The notes beneath the pieces are model-generated. The model made no database searches, was not told where the DNA came from, and saw only the letters and a program-made list of their open reading frames with translations. A program made the translations under genes and the position numbers. This document shows, one piece after another, positions 33,023 to 45,081 of a DNA stretch of 64,000 nt. This stretch comes from Tetracladium setigerum. Its lineage: Eukaryota > Ascomycota > Leotiomycetes > Helotiales. The DNA lies in NCBI GenBank assembly GCA_031472005.1, contig PZJY01000013.1, positions 124,001 through 188,000 of the forward strand, given 5' to 3'. The stretch's first letter is position 1, and every line of letters begins with the position of its first letter.

Positions 33023-35361
33023 TCTGGACCTGGACCCTTAATAACCTTACTTGAATAATCCACAGCAGGAACAACAACAACAGGAGAAAGCTTATGCAAA
33101 GAACTGTTGACTGACATCACGTATACATCAATGGTACTTATCTTTCGACGGCTTATCAAAAGATGCCCCGTCTTGGAGCCTCGAGGACGTGAATAGATCG
33201 AAAGGAGACATATTGAGGGCTTTAGTCAGCATGCTGCAGTTGTCTTGGGATTGATCTCAGATCTTCCAACGAACGACATCTTCACGTCCAAGACAAATAC
33301 CGCCCCAATACCACAGAAGAAGTCCGAAGATCATCAACATCGTACGACGAATTATCAAAGCTGCTGCTTTCGTCATCATCAACATCTCCCTCTCCCTCTT
33401 TCTCTCTCTTTCTCTCTCTCTCTGTCTGACCCGCCCCCTACGTTGCGAATACAACCTCCGAATCAATGTCTCTTGTCGCTCCCTCCACCAATTACCGCGT
33501 TTGGGGGTTGCAAAAGGAACACTTGATAAAATTGGAGACGGGGCCGTTTCTTGTTGAGGGACGGGTGAGTGACGGGTGAGAGACAGCATAATTGACGCCC
33601 ATGATACGCTGGTTCTCAACGCAACATGGCAAGGGATGCGCGTCCATCTTATCAGGACGATGACAGAATATTCGAAATACGCGGGAAGAGGGTTGAGCAA
33701 AGGAATGCTCTTAAATAAATATCTGGACCTCAAGTGATGTCTATGATTGCCAGTCATGGCTAATTTGATGACATATCTTAATTGATCAGTCCAGCGCCTT
33801 GAATATCCTCTTCATAGGACCTTTCCCTTCCTCTACAAGAGCATCAAATGGATTTCTTGATAGTCTCCGCCCCCATATCTTGGCCGATGGGGATTCCATC
33901 CGTTATACCTCAATGTATCCCAGACCTTCCGCCTGTCCGGCTCCCTTGCATCATTGCATGATCAAGTGTTGCTACATTTCTCTCGAAGCCGAGAATAGAT
34001 CCACCAGAGCCTGTTCTTAAATGGAATAAGGAAGTCGAGGCCGACGTGGCAGCCAAAGATTTGTCTTCATCGGTTTTGACTTCAAAGGTTGAAGTTTGGT
34101 ACAATGCAACAACTTATTGTGCACCAGAATATTACGGCATAGCCTGAGATGACAATCCCTAGCCATTTCTATAGCTCAAGGACTCTTTGACTTCAAGTTG
34201 AAGGAAGTTCGGGTGCGGTGGATATACATACTTAGCAAAAAGAGAGCGGCAGCATGATTGAGTGTGTTGCTGTCATTAGAATAGTGAATTCTTTTCTCTT
34301 CCATGCCGTCTTCGAATTAAGTCTGTTTCTGTAACTGCAATTGCAGCGTCGTCGACAGCACCGAATTACAACTTACAAGAACCGCCATTTTGAAAGAACT
34401 TGTTTATTTGAGCCTGGGTAAAATCCGATTTTGGACGAGGAGTCTGCCTCGCATGTCGACGGGGCAGGGCAATCACGTTCATGGAGGAGTCACATTCACG
34501 GAAGATTTCCGAGCTGCAATAAATCATTAAATTCTCAGGGTTGGTATTTGGCAGTGAGAATCGTGAGGTTGAGCAGCTCGTAGACTTTTGATCGACAATC
34601 GAGGGTAAGATCTTCTGACGCGCATATTACGTTTCGTAATGTTCACAAGACTTTCGACTTATATTGTAAGACCTGGAACTAGTAGTTCCCAATGCTTATA
34701 ACTGTATTACTCATTCAGTTAATTGCCAGCTGTTGCGCGAGCCATGAAAAGATGAGTAGATGATTCCACAACAGGAGCTCAGGCCGTATCAAGGTAATAC
34801 TCTTGAATATAGGAAAATAGAAAACCAAACATCCTCATCTTTTCGGGTTGGTTTTGAGTCACACCAACGTAAATCATCCAGGGTTAATGAACCAACAGAG
34901 CCCGAAATCCAGACTGTCACTTGTGCAGCTCACAAACGCGAACCCAAAAAAACTACACCTAAAAGCCACGTCAACTTTCCCAGTCCAAAGAAACAGAGGC
35001 AGGCAGAGGATACGAAGATAAAAGTACCTAGTAATAGAGCTGGAGTGTATGAAAATGCATCAAAATTATAAGATCTAATCGTCATTTCTCCCTGTAGATC
35101 TGGGCCCTGGGGAAAGTCCCCCAAAAATTCTTAAATATCTTGCTCGGCAACGCATGGACAGGATCCCCAACAATGTGCCCACGACGCTTCAATTGAAGGT
35201 AGAGTAGCACGAAAAAAAGGAATTGATGGAAAGATGCCCAGTGCATCTTGGGGTCCTTGAAAAACAGTAAAAAAGGAATTAATCGAAGTTTGTCCACTTC
35301 TGTAACTATTTGATTCCATGGTCAAAGTAGTAAGAAAAAAAAGAAGAATGCTTATTCAAGC
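33023..35361. other. Long intergenic stretch
   Basis: Promoter of the Zn2Cys6 gene on its left. A CT microsatellite lies at about 33385-33425. Frames at 33757-33257 (-) and 34760-35071 (+) have no recognised domain. No supported gene. Confidence 0.45.
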
Positions 35362-35451
35362 TCCTTCGGGAGGGCTCGAACCTCCAACCTCTCGATTGAA
35401 TGTATATTTATTTTAACAGTCGAACGCGCTAGCCAATTGCGCCACGAAGGA
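35362..35451 (-). tRNA. tRNA-Asn (GTT), intron-containing
   Basis: Read on the minus strand: acceptor stem TCCTTCG/CGAAGGA, D arm with GCGC/GCGC, anticodon stem TTCGA/TCGAG, anticodon loop CT-GTT-A with U33, and a T arm GGAGG/CCTCC around TTCGAGC. A 17-base AT-rich intron sits one base 3' of the anticodon, the standard nuclear tRNA position. The mature length without intron is 73. All stems pair, so the gene looks functional. Confidence 0.93.
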
Positions 35452-37098
35452 ATGGATTCAGTTGTTGTAACCAACTGGACTGTTGAATCGTTGGAGACTC
35501 GGAAAGCTTATGTGAAGATATCAATCACTTTTGGTGCGTTGCAGGTTTTATGTTCGGCTTTGTGGGTGTGCGGGTCTTGGCCCCACTAGCACCACTGTAC
35601 AATAGGGCAAGAGGCAACTTGCATGGGCAGTAGTTTGGATGAAAAGGATGTGCAACGTGTTATTTTTTGATGTGATGAGTGGTTAGCGTACTTTAAAAAA
35701 TCATCACTTAATTAATTGGGGTGGAATTGATTTGGCTAAATTCAGCGAACTCTCTGGAGGTTTTAAGATGCGTGGGGGGTCCATGCAAATACATTATTGG
35801 AGGGGGGGCATGAGGTGGGTAAGTTACCTGTTGCATTTCAGTTAAAAAAAGGTAAGCTCGCGACGTACAAAGCTCATAAAAAACATGCTGAACTCAGTCA
35901 CCATAACTTTTGTTGACGCCTTAACAATTTTGCTCAAGGAAATTTTCCTTCCTTAACTTCTCAATGTGTAGTAGCCTAGAATATAAAATTCCGATCAATG
36001 TCTGTTAAGATAATCAAGGTCAAAAACACTCGTGTGTATAGTATTCATGATAGATACTGTCTTCAAAGCTTGGTTCTTTGAAAGCAAGGAAAAATCAACT
36101 AATTCGAATATTCTCAGTCATCGTGAGATGGTTTGTTCCACATAAATTCACAATTGATAACAGTAGACCTCACAATTTCGCAAATATCGTAAATTGTAAA
36201 CTAAAGTGATTAATTGCATTCTACGCATAGCAAAATTATTGTCTATCTGTCCCCTTTGATCAAAAAATTAGCTAACCTTTTCCCAAAGGGGGAATATGGA
36301 AAGGAAAGAAGAACCTTTGCTCGCTAAGTTCCGAAGATCAACGATATGAAACTATTCTGCATCTAAATGAATCCAGAATTTTAACACACAGACCTTCGAG
36401 TTACGGGACTAGTTATATTATGATCCCCGATTGAGGATGAATCGAATAAGCCTTCAACTGAGAAAGCCAAAAGAGATTAAGAACCGAAAGTAGCTAGTTC
36501 TTCAAAAGACATACGATCTAGACAAAAATTAACCATAGAGATGTTCAAGAGTCGCAAGAGAGATCTATCACGGAATTTTCTCCAAATATGACTACCTTTC
36601 TTGTTAATCCTTTGTCGATGGCGCAATACCAAATATCTTGTGACTGGATAACTCGCGGAAATATTGACTAGCCAATAACAAACCACGGCCCTACCGGCAA
36701 TTCCGTGATTTTAGCTACTTATTATTCTTAAAGACGTAGTCACGCAAGGGAGTATTGAACAATCCATTTTTCTCCAATCCGAAATACAGAGACAAGCGTT
36801 TGACCCGACCATTTCAAGCAAGGCTTTTACTAAACAATTCATTTGACGACTACTTACTACTTATTTAGAGGAGAAACAGACCTCTCTATAATAGAACCAT
36901 CTGTACTCCAGGCCCTTAAGATGCGAAAAATGTTGTCGCTCCCACAAGGACCACAGTGATATTTCAATTATTGATGATGAAGCATGTTTTAAACAGCAAA
37001 AAGGTGATGTTGATTTGTTCATATCAAATCGTTTTTCTTCAATCCCAGTAACTCCATTACAATGCAGCCTCCCCAACTCCAATAATGTAACCTGCCCC
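35452..37098. other. Long AT-rich intergenic stretch
   Basis: Rather AT-rich but not RIP-like. No gene, tRNA or repeat structure recognised. A G-rich tract GGAGGGGGGGC lies at about 35799. Confidence 0.45.
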
Positions 37099-38020
37099 TC
37101 ACTTGAGCCCGTTCACCAAAGGCGCCACTATCTTAGCCAGATTCTTCTGCTGATCTACAGTCAGGCTTTTTTCATCGGTATCCTGTATCGCCTTGCCAAT
37201 AGCCAACGTAGCTTGGATCGATTTACTGTCCACCCAGACCTTCCCATTCCTCCCAACCGCAATCTCAAATGCCACACCCCCCTTTCCTAGCTCTTCCAAT
37301 ATGACCAACTTGCCCGCTTCTGCTGGTTTCGGTAGCATCAACCTCCTCGACATGGCCAGCGAAACATTGAATAACATTCCCCCATTTAGTGGACCCAGTC
37401 CCTCGGACTTTCCTGTGGACGAAGACACGCACTCCAATTCCGGATCCATATGCTTGTTTGACAATGTAATCCTGCCATACACCAAAGCTCCTGGAGCGAG
37501 ATTCGGTCGAGTCTTCTTGGTTGCTCCTTCGAACGAGAGCTGGGGAAGAGTTGCATTTGGTGTGAAGTCGCTGATGCTGACGAAGAAATGATCTGGGTTA
37601 GATCGCTGAACTGTTGCGATGACGAGATCTCCAACCGTGGGTGTATACTAATAGATTTAGCATTGGCACATTGTTCAAAAGGCTGCAACGTACTCGACCA
37701 GCATCAAATTCAACCCAAATGGCATTTTTCCTCTTGTCTATACATAAATGGCCCGCAACAGTTGGTGTGATTGTGTTTGGTGGGATGTGCCGTAAACCTG
37801 GACCGACTTTGAGAGGTAATTTAGGATGTTTTGGGAATGATTCCGGGTCTAGATAGTCGCCCGGAAGGACGAATAATGTATTACCATCCATTGTATCGTC
37901 TCTGTAGGGATTTGGTTGTTTGTTGGATTTGAAGTCGAAGTTGCCCGATTGCCTTGGAACTTTTCGAAGTTTCTCAGCCTTGCGCGAGGTTGTCGGTCTT
38001 GGCACGCTAGTCCTGCCCAT
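37099..38020 (-). CDS. RRP40: Exosome cap subunit Rrp40
   Basis: Exon 1 is 38020-37694 and exon 2 is 37647-37099 with a 46-base intron (GTACGT...TTAG, phase 0); about 291 residues. The layout is a basic N-terminal tail, an N-terminal beta domain (VLPGDYLD, GPGLRHIPPNTI), an S1 domain (YTPTVGDLVIATVQRSNPDH, VSISDFTPNATL, GALVYGRITL) and a KH domain that has the Rrp40-type GRNGKVWVDS loop. Rrp40 is one of three S1/KH cap subunits that guide RNA into the exosome in nucleus and cytoplasm. It is essential in yeast. Divergent from SSZ1 with only 123 bases between start codons. Confidence 0.92.
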
Positions 38021-38143
38021 CTCACGCTAAGGAAATTTCTGGATGTGGGATAAAAAGTTCAAGGTCTAAATCCAGGACGTCAACATCGAATTTATTACTC
38101 AACCTCTCCTCCGAACCTCTTAGCTATTCCCAAAAACGAGAAG
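38021..38143. promoter_or_regulatory. Compact bidirectional promoter, RRP40 / SSZ1
   Basis: 123 bases separate the divergent ATGs of two RNA/ribosome-linked genes. Both 5' UTRs and core promoters must share this space, which predicts coordinated expression. Confidence 0.65.
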
Positions 38144-39933
38144 ATGGCTGCCCAAGAATCTGCCGCAGGCACAACGCCAGCGGAGCGCCACGCCATTGGT
38201 ATTGCCTTTGGAAACTCCAACAGTTCAATTGCTTTGACTTCAGTTGACGACAAGGCCGAAGTTATTGCTAACGAGGATGGTGGTTAGTAGCTGAAAATTA
38301 GTGGGGGAAATGTATGAAAGAATGATGCTGATTGATTGCAGATCGTCAGATTCCTTCCATCCTGTCCTATGTTGATGGAGAAGAGTACAATGGTCAACAA
38401 GCCAAGCACCAACTCATTCGAAACAGCAAGAACACTGTTGCCTTCTTCAGAGATTTCCTTGGACAAGAGTAGGTCGATACCTTTTCGCAGATTGCGGTGA
38501 CTGACAGTATGCAGCTTCAAGTCAATAGACCCAACCCACTGTCACGCTTCTGCTCACCCCAAGACCACGAAGGCACGATCGCATTCACAATTCAAGACAA
38601 GGAGGGAGATGAGCCATCAACGGTTTCCGTTTCCGAAATTGCTACCCGTCAGTTCAAGCGTCTCGCACAGTCCGCCTCTGATTTCTCTGGCAAGACGGTC
38701 AACAGCTGTGTTATTACCATCCCCACCAACTTTAACGACAAGCAGAAGGCTGCTCTCACCAAGGCTGCAAATGATGCTGGTCTTGAAGTCCTTCAACTTA
38801 TCCACGAGCCAATCGCTGCTCTTCTAGCATATGATGCTAGACCCGAGAGCAAGGTTTCGGACAAGATTGTGGTGGTTGCAGATCTCGGAGGAACTCGTTC
38901 TGATGTTGCGGTCATTGCATCAAGAGGGGGAATGTACACAATTCTGGCTACCGCTCACGACTACGAGTTTGCAGGTGTGCACCTCGATCAAGTTGTGATG
39001 GATCATTTCGCAAAGGAATTTATCAAGTGGAACACAACCGACCCTAGAGAAAACCCCCGCAGTTTGGCCAAGTTAAAGGCCGAGTCAGAGGCAGCAAAGA
39101 AAGCTCTCAGTATTGGTACTAACGCCAGCTTTTCCGTTGAATCTCTCGCAGAGGGTGCCGATTTCACATCTACCATCAACAGATTAAGATACGAGACGAT
39201 CGCCCGCAAGGTCTTTGATGGGTTCAACAGATTGATCGAGGGCGTTGTTAAGAAGGCTGGATTGGACGTTCTGGACGTTGATGAGGTTATTCTGTCCGGA
39301 GGAACTTCGCACACTCCTAAAATCGCTTCCAACATGGCGAACATCTTCCCAGAAACTACCACCATCCTCGCACCTTCAACCACTCCTACCGCCATCTCAC
39401 CTTCCGAATTACAAGCTCGTGGAGCCGCGCTTCAAGCCTCGCTCATCCAAGAATACGAGGCCGAGGATATCGAACAGTCAACCCATGCAGCAGTTACAAC
39501 TGTTAAGCACTTGACAAACGCCATTGGTGTTCTTGCCATCTCAGCCGATGCCGCCAAGGGTAGCTTCGTCCCAATTGTGGCTGCCGAAACTGCTGTTCCA
39601 GCTCGTCGTACTATCCACATTCCCGCACCAAAGGACGGAGGAGATGTGCTCGTTAAGATTGTCGAGGGTGGTTCAAGTATCAAGATCAGCAAGGCAGAAG
39701 TCAAGGCCAAGAGTGAGGACAGCGACAGCGACAGCGATGATGACGAGCCAGAGGATGTGCGCGAGAAGGTCTGGAAGGTTGGAACAGTCCTCGCCGAGGC
39801 CGCTGTTAAGGATGTGAAGAAGGGTGGTCAAGTTGAGGTTATGGTCAACGTTGCTGCGGATTTGTCTGTTACGATTACTGTGAGAGAGGTTGGCGGAAAG
39901 GGTGGCGTGCGTGGTAATTTGAGCGCTGCTTAA
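38144..39933 (+). CDS. SSZ1: Ribosome-associated complex Hsp70, Ssz1, with apparent frameshift
   Basis: Exons 38144-38282, 38342-38468 and 38515-39933. The N-terminus has the Hsp70 nucleotide-binding start AIGIAFGNSNSSIAL, later VVVADLGGTRSDVAVIA and VILSGGTSHTPKI. The domain ends in a shortened substrate-binding part, as known for Ssz1, with an acidic linker (EDSDSDSDDDEPED). Ssz1 pairs with the J-protein zuotin as the ribosome-associated complex that stimulates Ssb at the tunnel exit. Exon 3 starts in the frame that reads FKSIDPTHCHASAHP and then must switch to the frame reading QDHEGTIAFTIQDKE: one base is missing in the CCCC run at 38557-38560. No intron fits, and the rest is intact, so a sequence error is more likely than a null allele. 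Confidence 0.9.
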
Positions 39934-41093
39934 GTGCGGGGGATGAAAAATACATATATTATGATAGTGGGGGATTTTACAAAAATTTGCGATAGACAAC
40001 TTCGGGTCTGTTTGGGAATGGTTTAGAATTGCTTGGTGGGTGCATAAATGTAAGCACTGAGCGTTAGACCGACAAGTAGAATTGAATCAAGAACATTGAA
40101 CCTTGGCAGAAGTACTGCATTGGTGTGGAAACTTCCATGGAACATCACTACGTTCTCTCTGGGTTTGTTGCTGTGGTGCTCGGAGTCGTAGCAGCATTCT
40201 TCTGGGCTTGTGAGTTGAAAGCCATTTGTTCGATTGATCTGCCCATTTATCTAGCACTTTGCAAGGGAGAAAGGGTTTGGATATTCTGCAACTTTGATAC
40301 CATAGTCAACAATTCTTTCATCATTGGCTAGGTAAGTTACATTGTCCGCCCGTGTTGGTTTCATGGATAAATGCAATTTCGTGAAAGGTACTGGACTCCA
40401 GACCTCGAATTCGAGACTGAGAAAGGAATTGTTGGAGCGAGGTTTCAAATTTCTGCCCACTGCAAGTCTTCCATGAGGATAACTACAATTCAACCATCTT
40501 TAAACAGCGTATTTCCTTGTTCTTAGTTTTGCTTACATTTTGTGCTCGCCAGCCAGGAATGCTGTTCACCTAAGTCCGAAATCATTTGCTTACACAATGT
40601 GTTTCTGGCAATCTGCATGTTTCTGGAGTTAAGAGAGTATGGCCGCGGATGTCAGGCAAAAAAAGAAGCCATAATTGCTAGGTGTCGTGTCGCTTTACAA
40701 ATTGTGTGGGCGGCCGCTGTAATTAAGGTTTGGCAGATAGTGCCAAGGGATTCTTAAACTCCGTTTTTGAGTCCAAGGTTCGTACTCCGTATACCTCCCA
40801 GGTACTTTGTCAGTATCTTCTCTTCGCTGAAGACGTAAAATACCATGTCTGCTTTGAAAACATTACCGAGTGGGATAGAAGCATTCAATGTCATTTTCGT
40901 GCTTTGAGTACAAGTGATACAATTTTCATTAGTCAACTACACTTGATGCAAAATGTAACACGTACGTCTTCGGGTCACCTACTATGTAAGAATATATCAA
41001 GTATATATAATGTGTGTAACTACAACATATTTCACCATCATCTACTCATCTCTTCATCTTCTCATCTTCTCATCTTTTCACCAGCCTTCAAAC
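39934..41093. other. Intergenic, no supported gene
   Basis: 3' flank of SSZ1 and promoter of the reductase at 41094. 41000-41090 is CATCTT-rich leader. No gene, repeat or RNA recognised. Confidence 0.45.
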
Positions 41094-42204
41094 ATGTCCC
41101 AACAATCCCAGAATCTGGCCGCAGTGCTGCAAGCGATCGCAACTCCTCTAGTCCTCGAGACTCGCCCAATTCCAGTTCCAGGTAAAGGGGAAATCTTGAT
41201 TCACAATCATGCAATTGCAGTCAATCCAGTGGATTGGAAAAGACAGGCTTGGGGATTTGCAATCCCCTCCTACCCGACGGTTCTGGGCAGTGGTACGAAA
41301 CCTCCCACTGCTTTCCATCTCATGAAATATTTCTGACCACATTTGAACTACCAGACGTCAGTGGTATCGTACAAGCAATCGGCCCCGACGTTACGAGCTT
41401 CAAGAAGGGCGACCGAGTCATCGGTTTCGCCAACGGGTTTTCCAATGGTAAATCTGACAGCTCAGCCTTCCAAACGTACACCTTAGTTCCTGCCACAACT
41501 GCCACAAAGATCCCAGACAATATCGATTTCCAACACGGCGCCATCCTCCCTATGGCCATCGCAACTGCTAGCATTGCTCTGTTTCATGATCTAGGCCTTC
41601 CACGCCCAACTTCGGAGCCCGTACCCAAGACTTCGGCTGCAATTCTTATCTGGGGTGGTGCATCTGCCATTGGATCTACGGCTATTCAATTAGCACATCT
41701 CGCAGGCTATCATGTATATACCACTGCTAGCCCAGCTAACCATGCATACCTGACATCTCTTGGGCAACAGCACTCTTCGACTACCGCTCTCCAACCATCA
41801 TTCAAGATATCATCGACGCTACCAAACTCGCTGGACATTCCATCGGTCACGCCCTGGATACCGTGAACGAAGAAAAGACATTAGCAGCAGTTGGCGCGGT
41901 GCTCTCTGGCTTGGGAGTGAAGGGCAGCAAACTCGCTCATGTCCTCCCTTGGCCGGAGAGCCTGGCTAAGCCCGACGGAGGAGTGGAATTGTTGACGGTG
42001 TCTGGCGAGAATGTGTGGACTTCGAGACCGGATATCGCAACTTGGGCGTTTCATGATTTCCTTCCTGTTGCTTTGGAGAAGGAGGTGCTTGTTCCGAGTC
42101 CACGACTTAGGATTGTTGATGGGGGGCTTGGTGGGTTGCAGAGTGCGATGGACTCTCTCAAGGACGGTGTTAGTGGAGAGAAATTGGTTGTTAGTCTTGT
42201 CTAA
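41094..42204 (+). CDS. Zinc-type medium-chain dehydrogenase/enoyl reductase-like, with apparent frameshift
   Basis: Exon 1 is 41094-41292, intron 41293-41354, exon 2 is 41355-42204; about 349 residues if the frame is repaired. GroES-like N-terminus: GEILIHNHAIAVNPVDWK, then YPTVLGSDVSGIV and GDRVIGFANG; Rossmann part with LIWGGASAIGSTAIQLA. This is the subgroup of medium-chain reductases often called ToxD-like or trans-enoyl reductase-like. It lacks the structural zinc Cys cluster and uses NADPH on activated double bonds. The frame changes between HAYLTSLG and ATALFDYRSPTIIQ: one G is missing in the GGG run at 41762-41764. The C-terminal half is otherwise intact, so this is probably an assembly error. 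The exact substrate cannot be told. Confidence 0.83.
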
Positions 42205-42261
42205 GTAGTGAGTTGGGGACGTGTTTGACACTAAATGGTTTGTAGTTGAGTGGTAATGTCA

Positions 42262-42804
42262 GAATTCGTATTCACCGAGTTCCCCATCACGCGAACTCAT
42301 TTATATGTAAGGGAACCTTACACTCCTACAGTCTGATTCTACATCATAATACTACACCATCACACCTCACTTCCTGACTTCGATCATCTACAGTGCATTA
42401 CATCCAACAGGTAAATTGATGGTGAATAAATTCCGCATCTGCGAATAGCATTCGTTTAGATTCCAAGACTTGGCAGCTACTTCAAGTCGAAATTCGCTTT
42501 GTTTCCAATACACTGAATCTATGACCTGTGAAAGTTCAACTGTTCTACATTTGATAAGTTTATCTCGCTTCGTCTCCGACTTTACCAGCAGCTGAGGTTT
42601 GTGTGACTTTTGGAGTACAGTAGGTTGTGTGCTGCTCCGGACTTGAAAGAACCCCAGAGCGTAATGTTGCTGGATGTAATGCACTGTATGGACGAAATCA
42701 GGTAGAGTGAGGTGTGATGGTGTTGTATTTTGATGAAGAATTAGGTTGTTTATAAGGCTTTATTATACATAGAGTCACGTGATGGGGAACTCTGTGATGA
42801 ATTC
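42262..42804. repeat. Foldback element with ~140-base inverted arms
   Basis: The left arm, 42262-42410, and right arm, 42668-42804, are imperfect inverted repeats. Matching blocks, in order: GAATTC at both tips; GAGTTCCCCATCACG against its complement; ACACCATCACACCTCACT; and AGTGCATTACATCCA at the inner ends. The 257-base centre has no domain-bearing frame. This is the architecture of a long-TIR MITE or a foldback element; a target duplication was not identified by eye. It lies directly behind the reductase gene. Confidence 0.7.
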
Positions 42805-43851
42805 TTACAAATGTCTTCGAGTGGCTTGAAGGGAGTGCCACAGTCCAAGAAAAGCCGATGTGATTGGCCATGATACGAAGTAATCGTATTACTTGTTTCC
42901 GGTTATGCTCACTTGTAATTGAATGTAGGTTCTATAGCAATAGGTCATAGGTGTCTCGCTCTCTTTTAGGCTAAATAGGTTGGGGGATTTGGCAATAACA
43001 GTGGGATGGCATTCTGCAATTATGGATGGATGTTTGTTTGTTGATGTTCGATATGTAAGCACAACGAGAGGGCAGGGAGTTGTTGACCCGAAACGGAATG
43101 CCGACAACTCCGGATCCAGGTCAAAAATGCCACGCTAATCCCAATCTGATAGAAGGTTCTAACCTTAACTTTAAGCAAAAACAGTCGGGCGGAATGCGCG
43201 GGATAGGTGGGCGAGTAGTACTTACAGGATGAAAGTTACTTATTACCTTACATTTGGTAGATACATTTATTTACGGATTCAGGGATTAAGACATAAGGTA
43301 CAATATCTATCTCCTCCATACTTCTTCTCCCTATCCTGCTACCATTAAGTCACCAACATTATTTCTCCATTGAGGCTGAATCTGAATGATTGATGATCAC
43401 GGACACGGACATCCCACCCATGAGCCTGCCCAGCCCCAGGCCCTTGGTCGCACAGAATCTCCACTGAAATGATCCCCAGATCACTCGATATTCGCTTGTT
43501 GCAACCAACCAGAGTCTGATGGGGGGCATCATGGGGGGCACGTTTTATTGAAACACCGCTATTTGGGGAAATGGAAATCTGTGGTGGCAGGGGGTTGGAA
43601 GGCCGAAGCTGTGCGTATCGGGCAGACACCCAGGCGCAATCCATCCCGATGAGGGAGAAAGAGAGAAGAGAGAGAGAGTCCTTTCTCACAGAGCCGCCGC
43701 CGCCGCCTCCCTCTCCCTCTTCCTCTCTTACATTTTCACATTCCATCAATACCTACCTACCTAGGGGGAAACTTTGCGCTGGTCGATCTGAAAGGATATA
43801 TAGATACATATATATCCTTCGTTCATTCGTTCAATTCGGAATCCTGTCAAG
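42805..43851. other. Intergenic, upstream of the Cys-rich membrane protein
   Basis: A minus-strand frame 43749-43345 exists but has no recognised domain. 43650-43740 is purine/pyrimidine-biased with a CCGCCGCCGCC run. Sequence just before 43852 (ATATATAGATAC and pyrimidine-rich) is probably the promoter of the gene there. Confidence 0.45.
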
Positions 43852-45081
43852 ATGCTCGCTTCGCCAACCATTTCCTCGTTTTCCTATCTGCTGCTTCTCC
43901 CAGCCTTGTTTGCGCCAGCAACAACAGCTCTTCGGCCGCAATCAAACAATCCAAAGATTCTTTTCGGACGAGATGATTTCTTAGGCGGTTGGGCAATCGG
44001 ACTGCCGGGTACGACGTGTCCTAGTCTCGCTCCAGTTAAATGCTCCAGCTTTATCGGCAATCCAGCCTGTTGTCCAAAGAATACCGTCTGCGTTGGTTTA
44101 TTAGGTGATTCGTACTGTTGTCCAACAGGTTCGTGATCTATTCTCTATCTCCCGTCAACATGAATCTCCACTAAACACCAGGTGCCAACAACAGCAACCG
44201 ACTGCAAAACGACCGTCGTCAACTTCCCCAAGTGTGCGGACCCTGCTTGGACTCTCTACAAACTAGGCATCTTTCAACCCTCGTCCTATTTCTGCTGTCC
44301 AGATGGACAATACGGCGTGTTACCACTTGCGGGGGATTATGGGGGATTCTGTCTACCAATTGGACAGGAAGTCGAAGCAAGTAGGACTGCGGCGAAAGCT
44401 GCCGATCCATCAACCACTGCTGCTGGGTACTTCAGACCTTTATTACTTGGTATTGAAGAATACAATAACTGACATTTTATCAGCACAAGACGACCGACTT
44501 CTGCTCCAGCTGTTCAAACCATAACAAGCATCAGCACGCTCGCGGGTGGGATAGTCACAACAATCATCTACACCAGCGCAAGAGCCACGAGCGCAAACCG
44601 TAACGACGCCAGCGAAACCTCTCCCCCAGAATCATCTACCTCCAAAGACGCTTCATCCGGATCATCGCTCGGCCCCGGACCAATCGCGGGAATCGTCATT
44701 GGAGGATTGGCCGTCATAGGTATCTTCCTCATCGCATTCTTCCTCTACCGTCGACGCAAAGCAAACCACTCTCCAGCAGCTCCAGCACCAGGTTACGCGC
44801 CGCCCTCGCATCAGCAAGATATGGGAAATTACCCACCTCCTCCTGTTAAGAGTCCGGCGCTGTCGCAGGCTGGTACGGCTACGGTTGTGGGGGGATCAAG
44901 TCCTGGAACGGTACATGCGGATCCTCATCACCAACAAGGTGGGGGATATAGTAATTATGGTCCGCCTCCACCAGCGGCTGGATATTATGGACCACCTCCG
45001 CCAGCTGCTGGATATTCGGAGGTACAAGGGCAGAATACGTGGAATGGACCGCCGAGGGTGGAGATGGGTCCTGGGAGGTAA
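43852..45081 (+). CDS. Cys-rich single-pass membrane protein
   Basis: Three exons: 43852-44128, 44195-44426, 44484-45081; about 368 residues. It has a signal peptide (FSYLLLLPALFAPATTAL), then an ectodomain with paired Cys motifs (TTCPSLAPVKC, NPACCPKNTVC, YCCPT, then FCCPDGQYGVLP and GGFCLP), a Ser/Thr-rich stalk, one transmembrane helix (GIVIGGLAVIGIFLIAFFLY) with a basic stop-transfer RRRK, and a Pro/Tyr/Gly-rich cytosolic tail with repeats of YGPPPPAAGY. This layout is common in ascomycete cell-surface sensors of unknown function. The acceptor at 44194 was chosen because it keeps YCCPT-ATDCK in frame; the nearer CAG at 44181 does not. Confidence 0.85.

Noticed and set aside
33257..33757. 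Minus-strand frame of 166 codons with an Arg/Glu run
   Set aside because: Spans a CT microsatellite; no recognisable domain.
43345..43749. Minus-strand 134-codon frame
   Set aside because: Starts in a CCG/GGC-rich simple sequence and has no domain I recognise; more likely chance.
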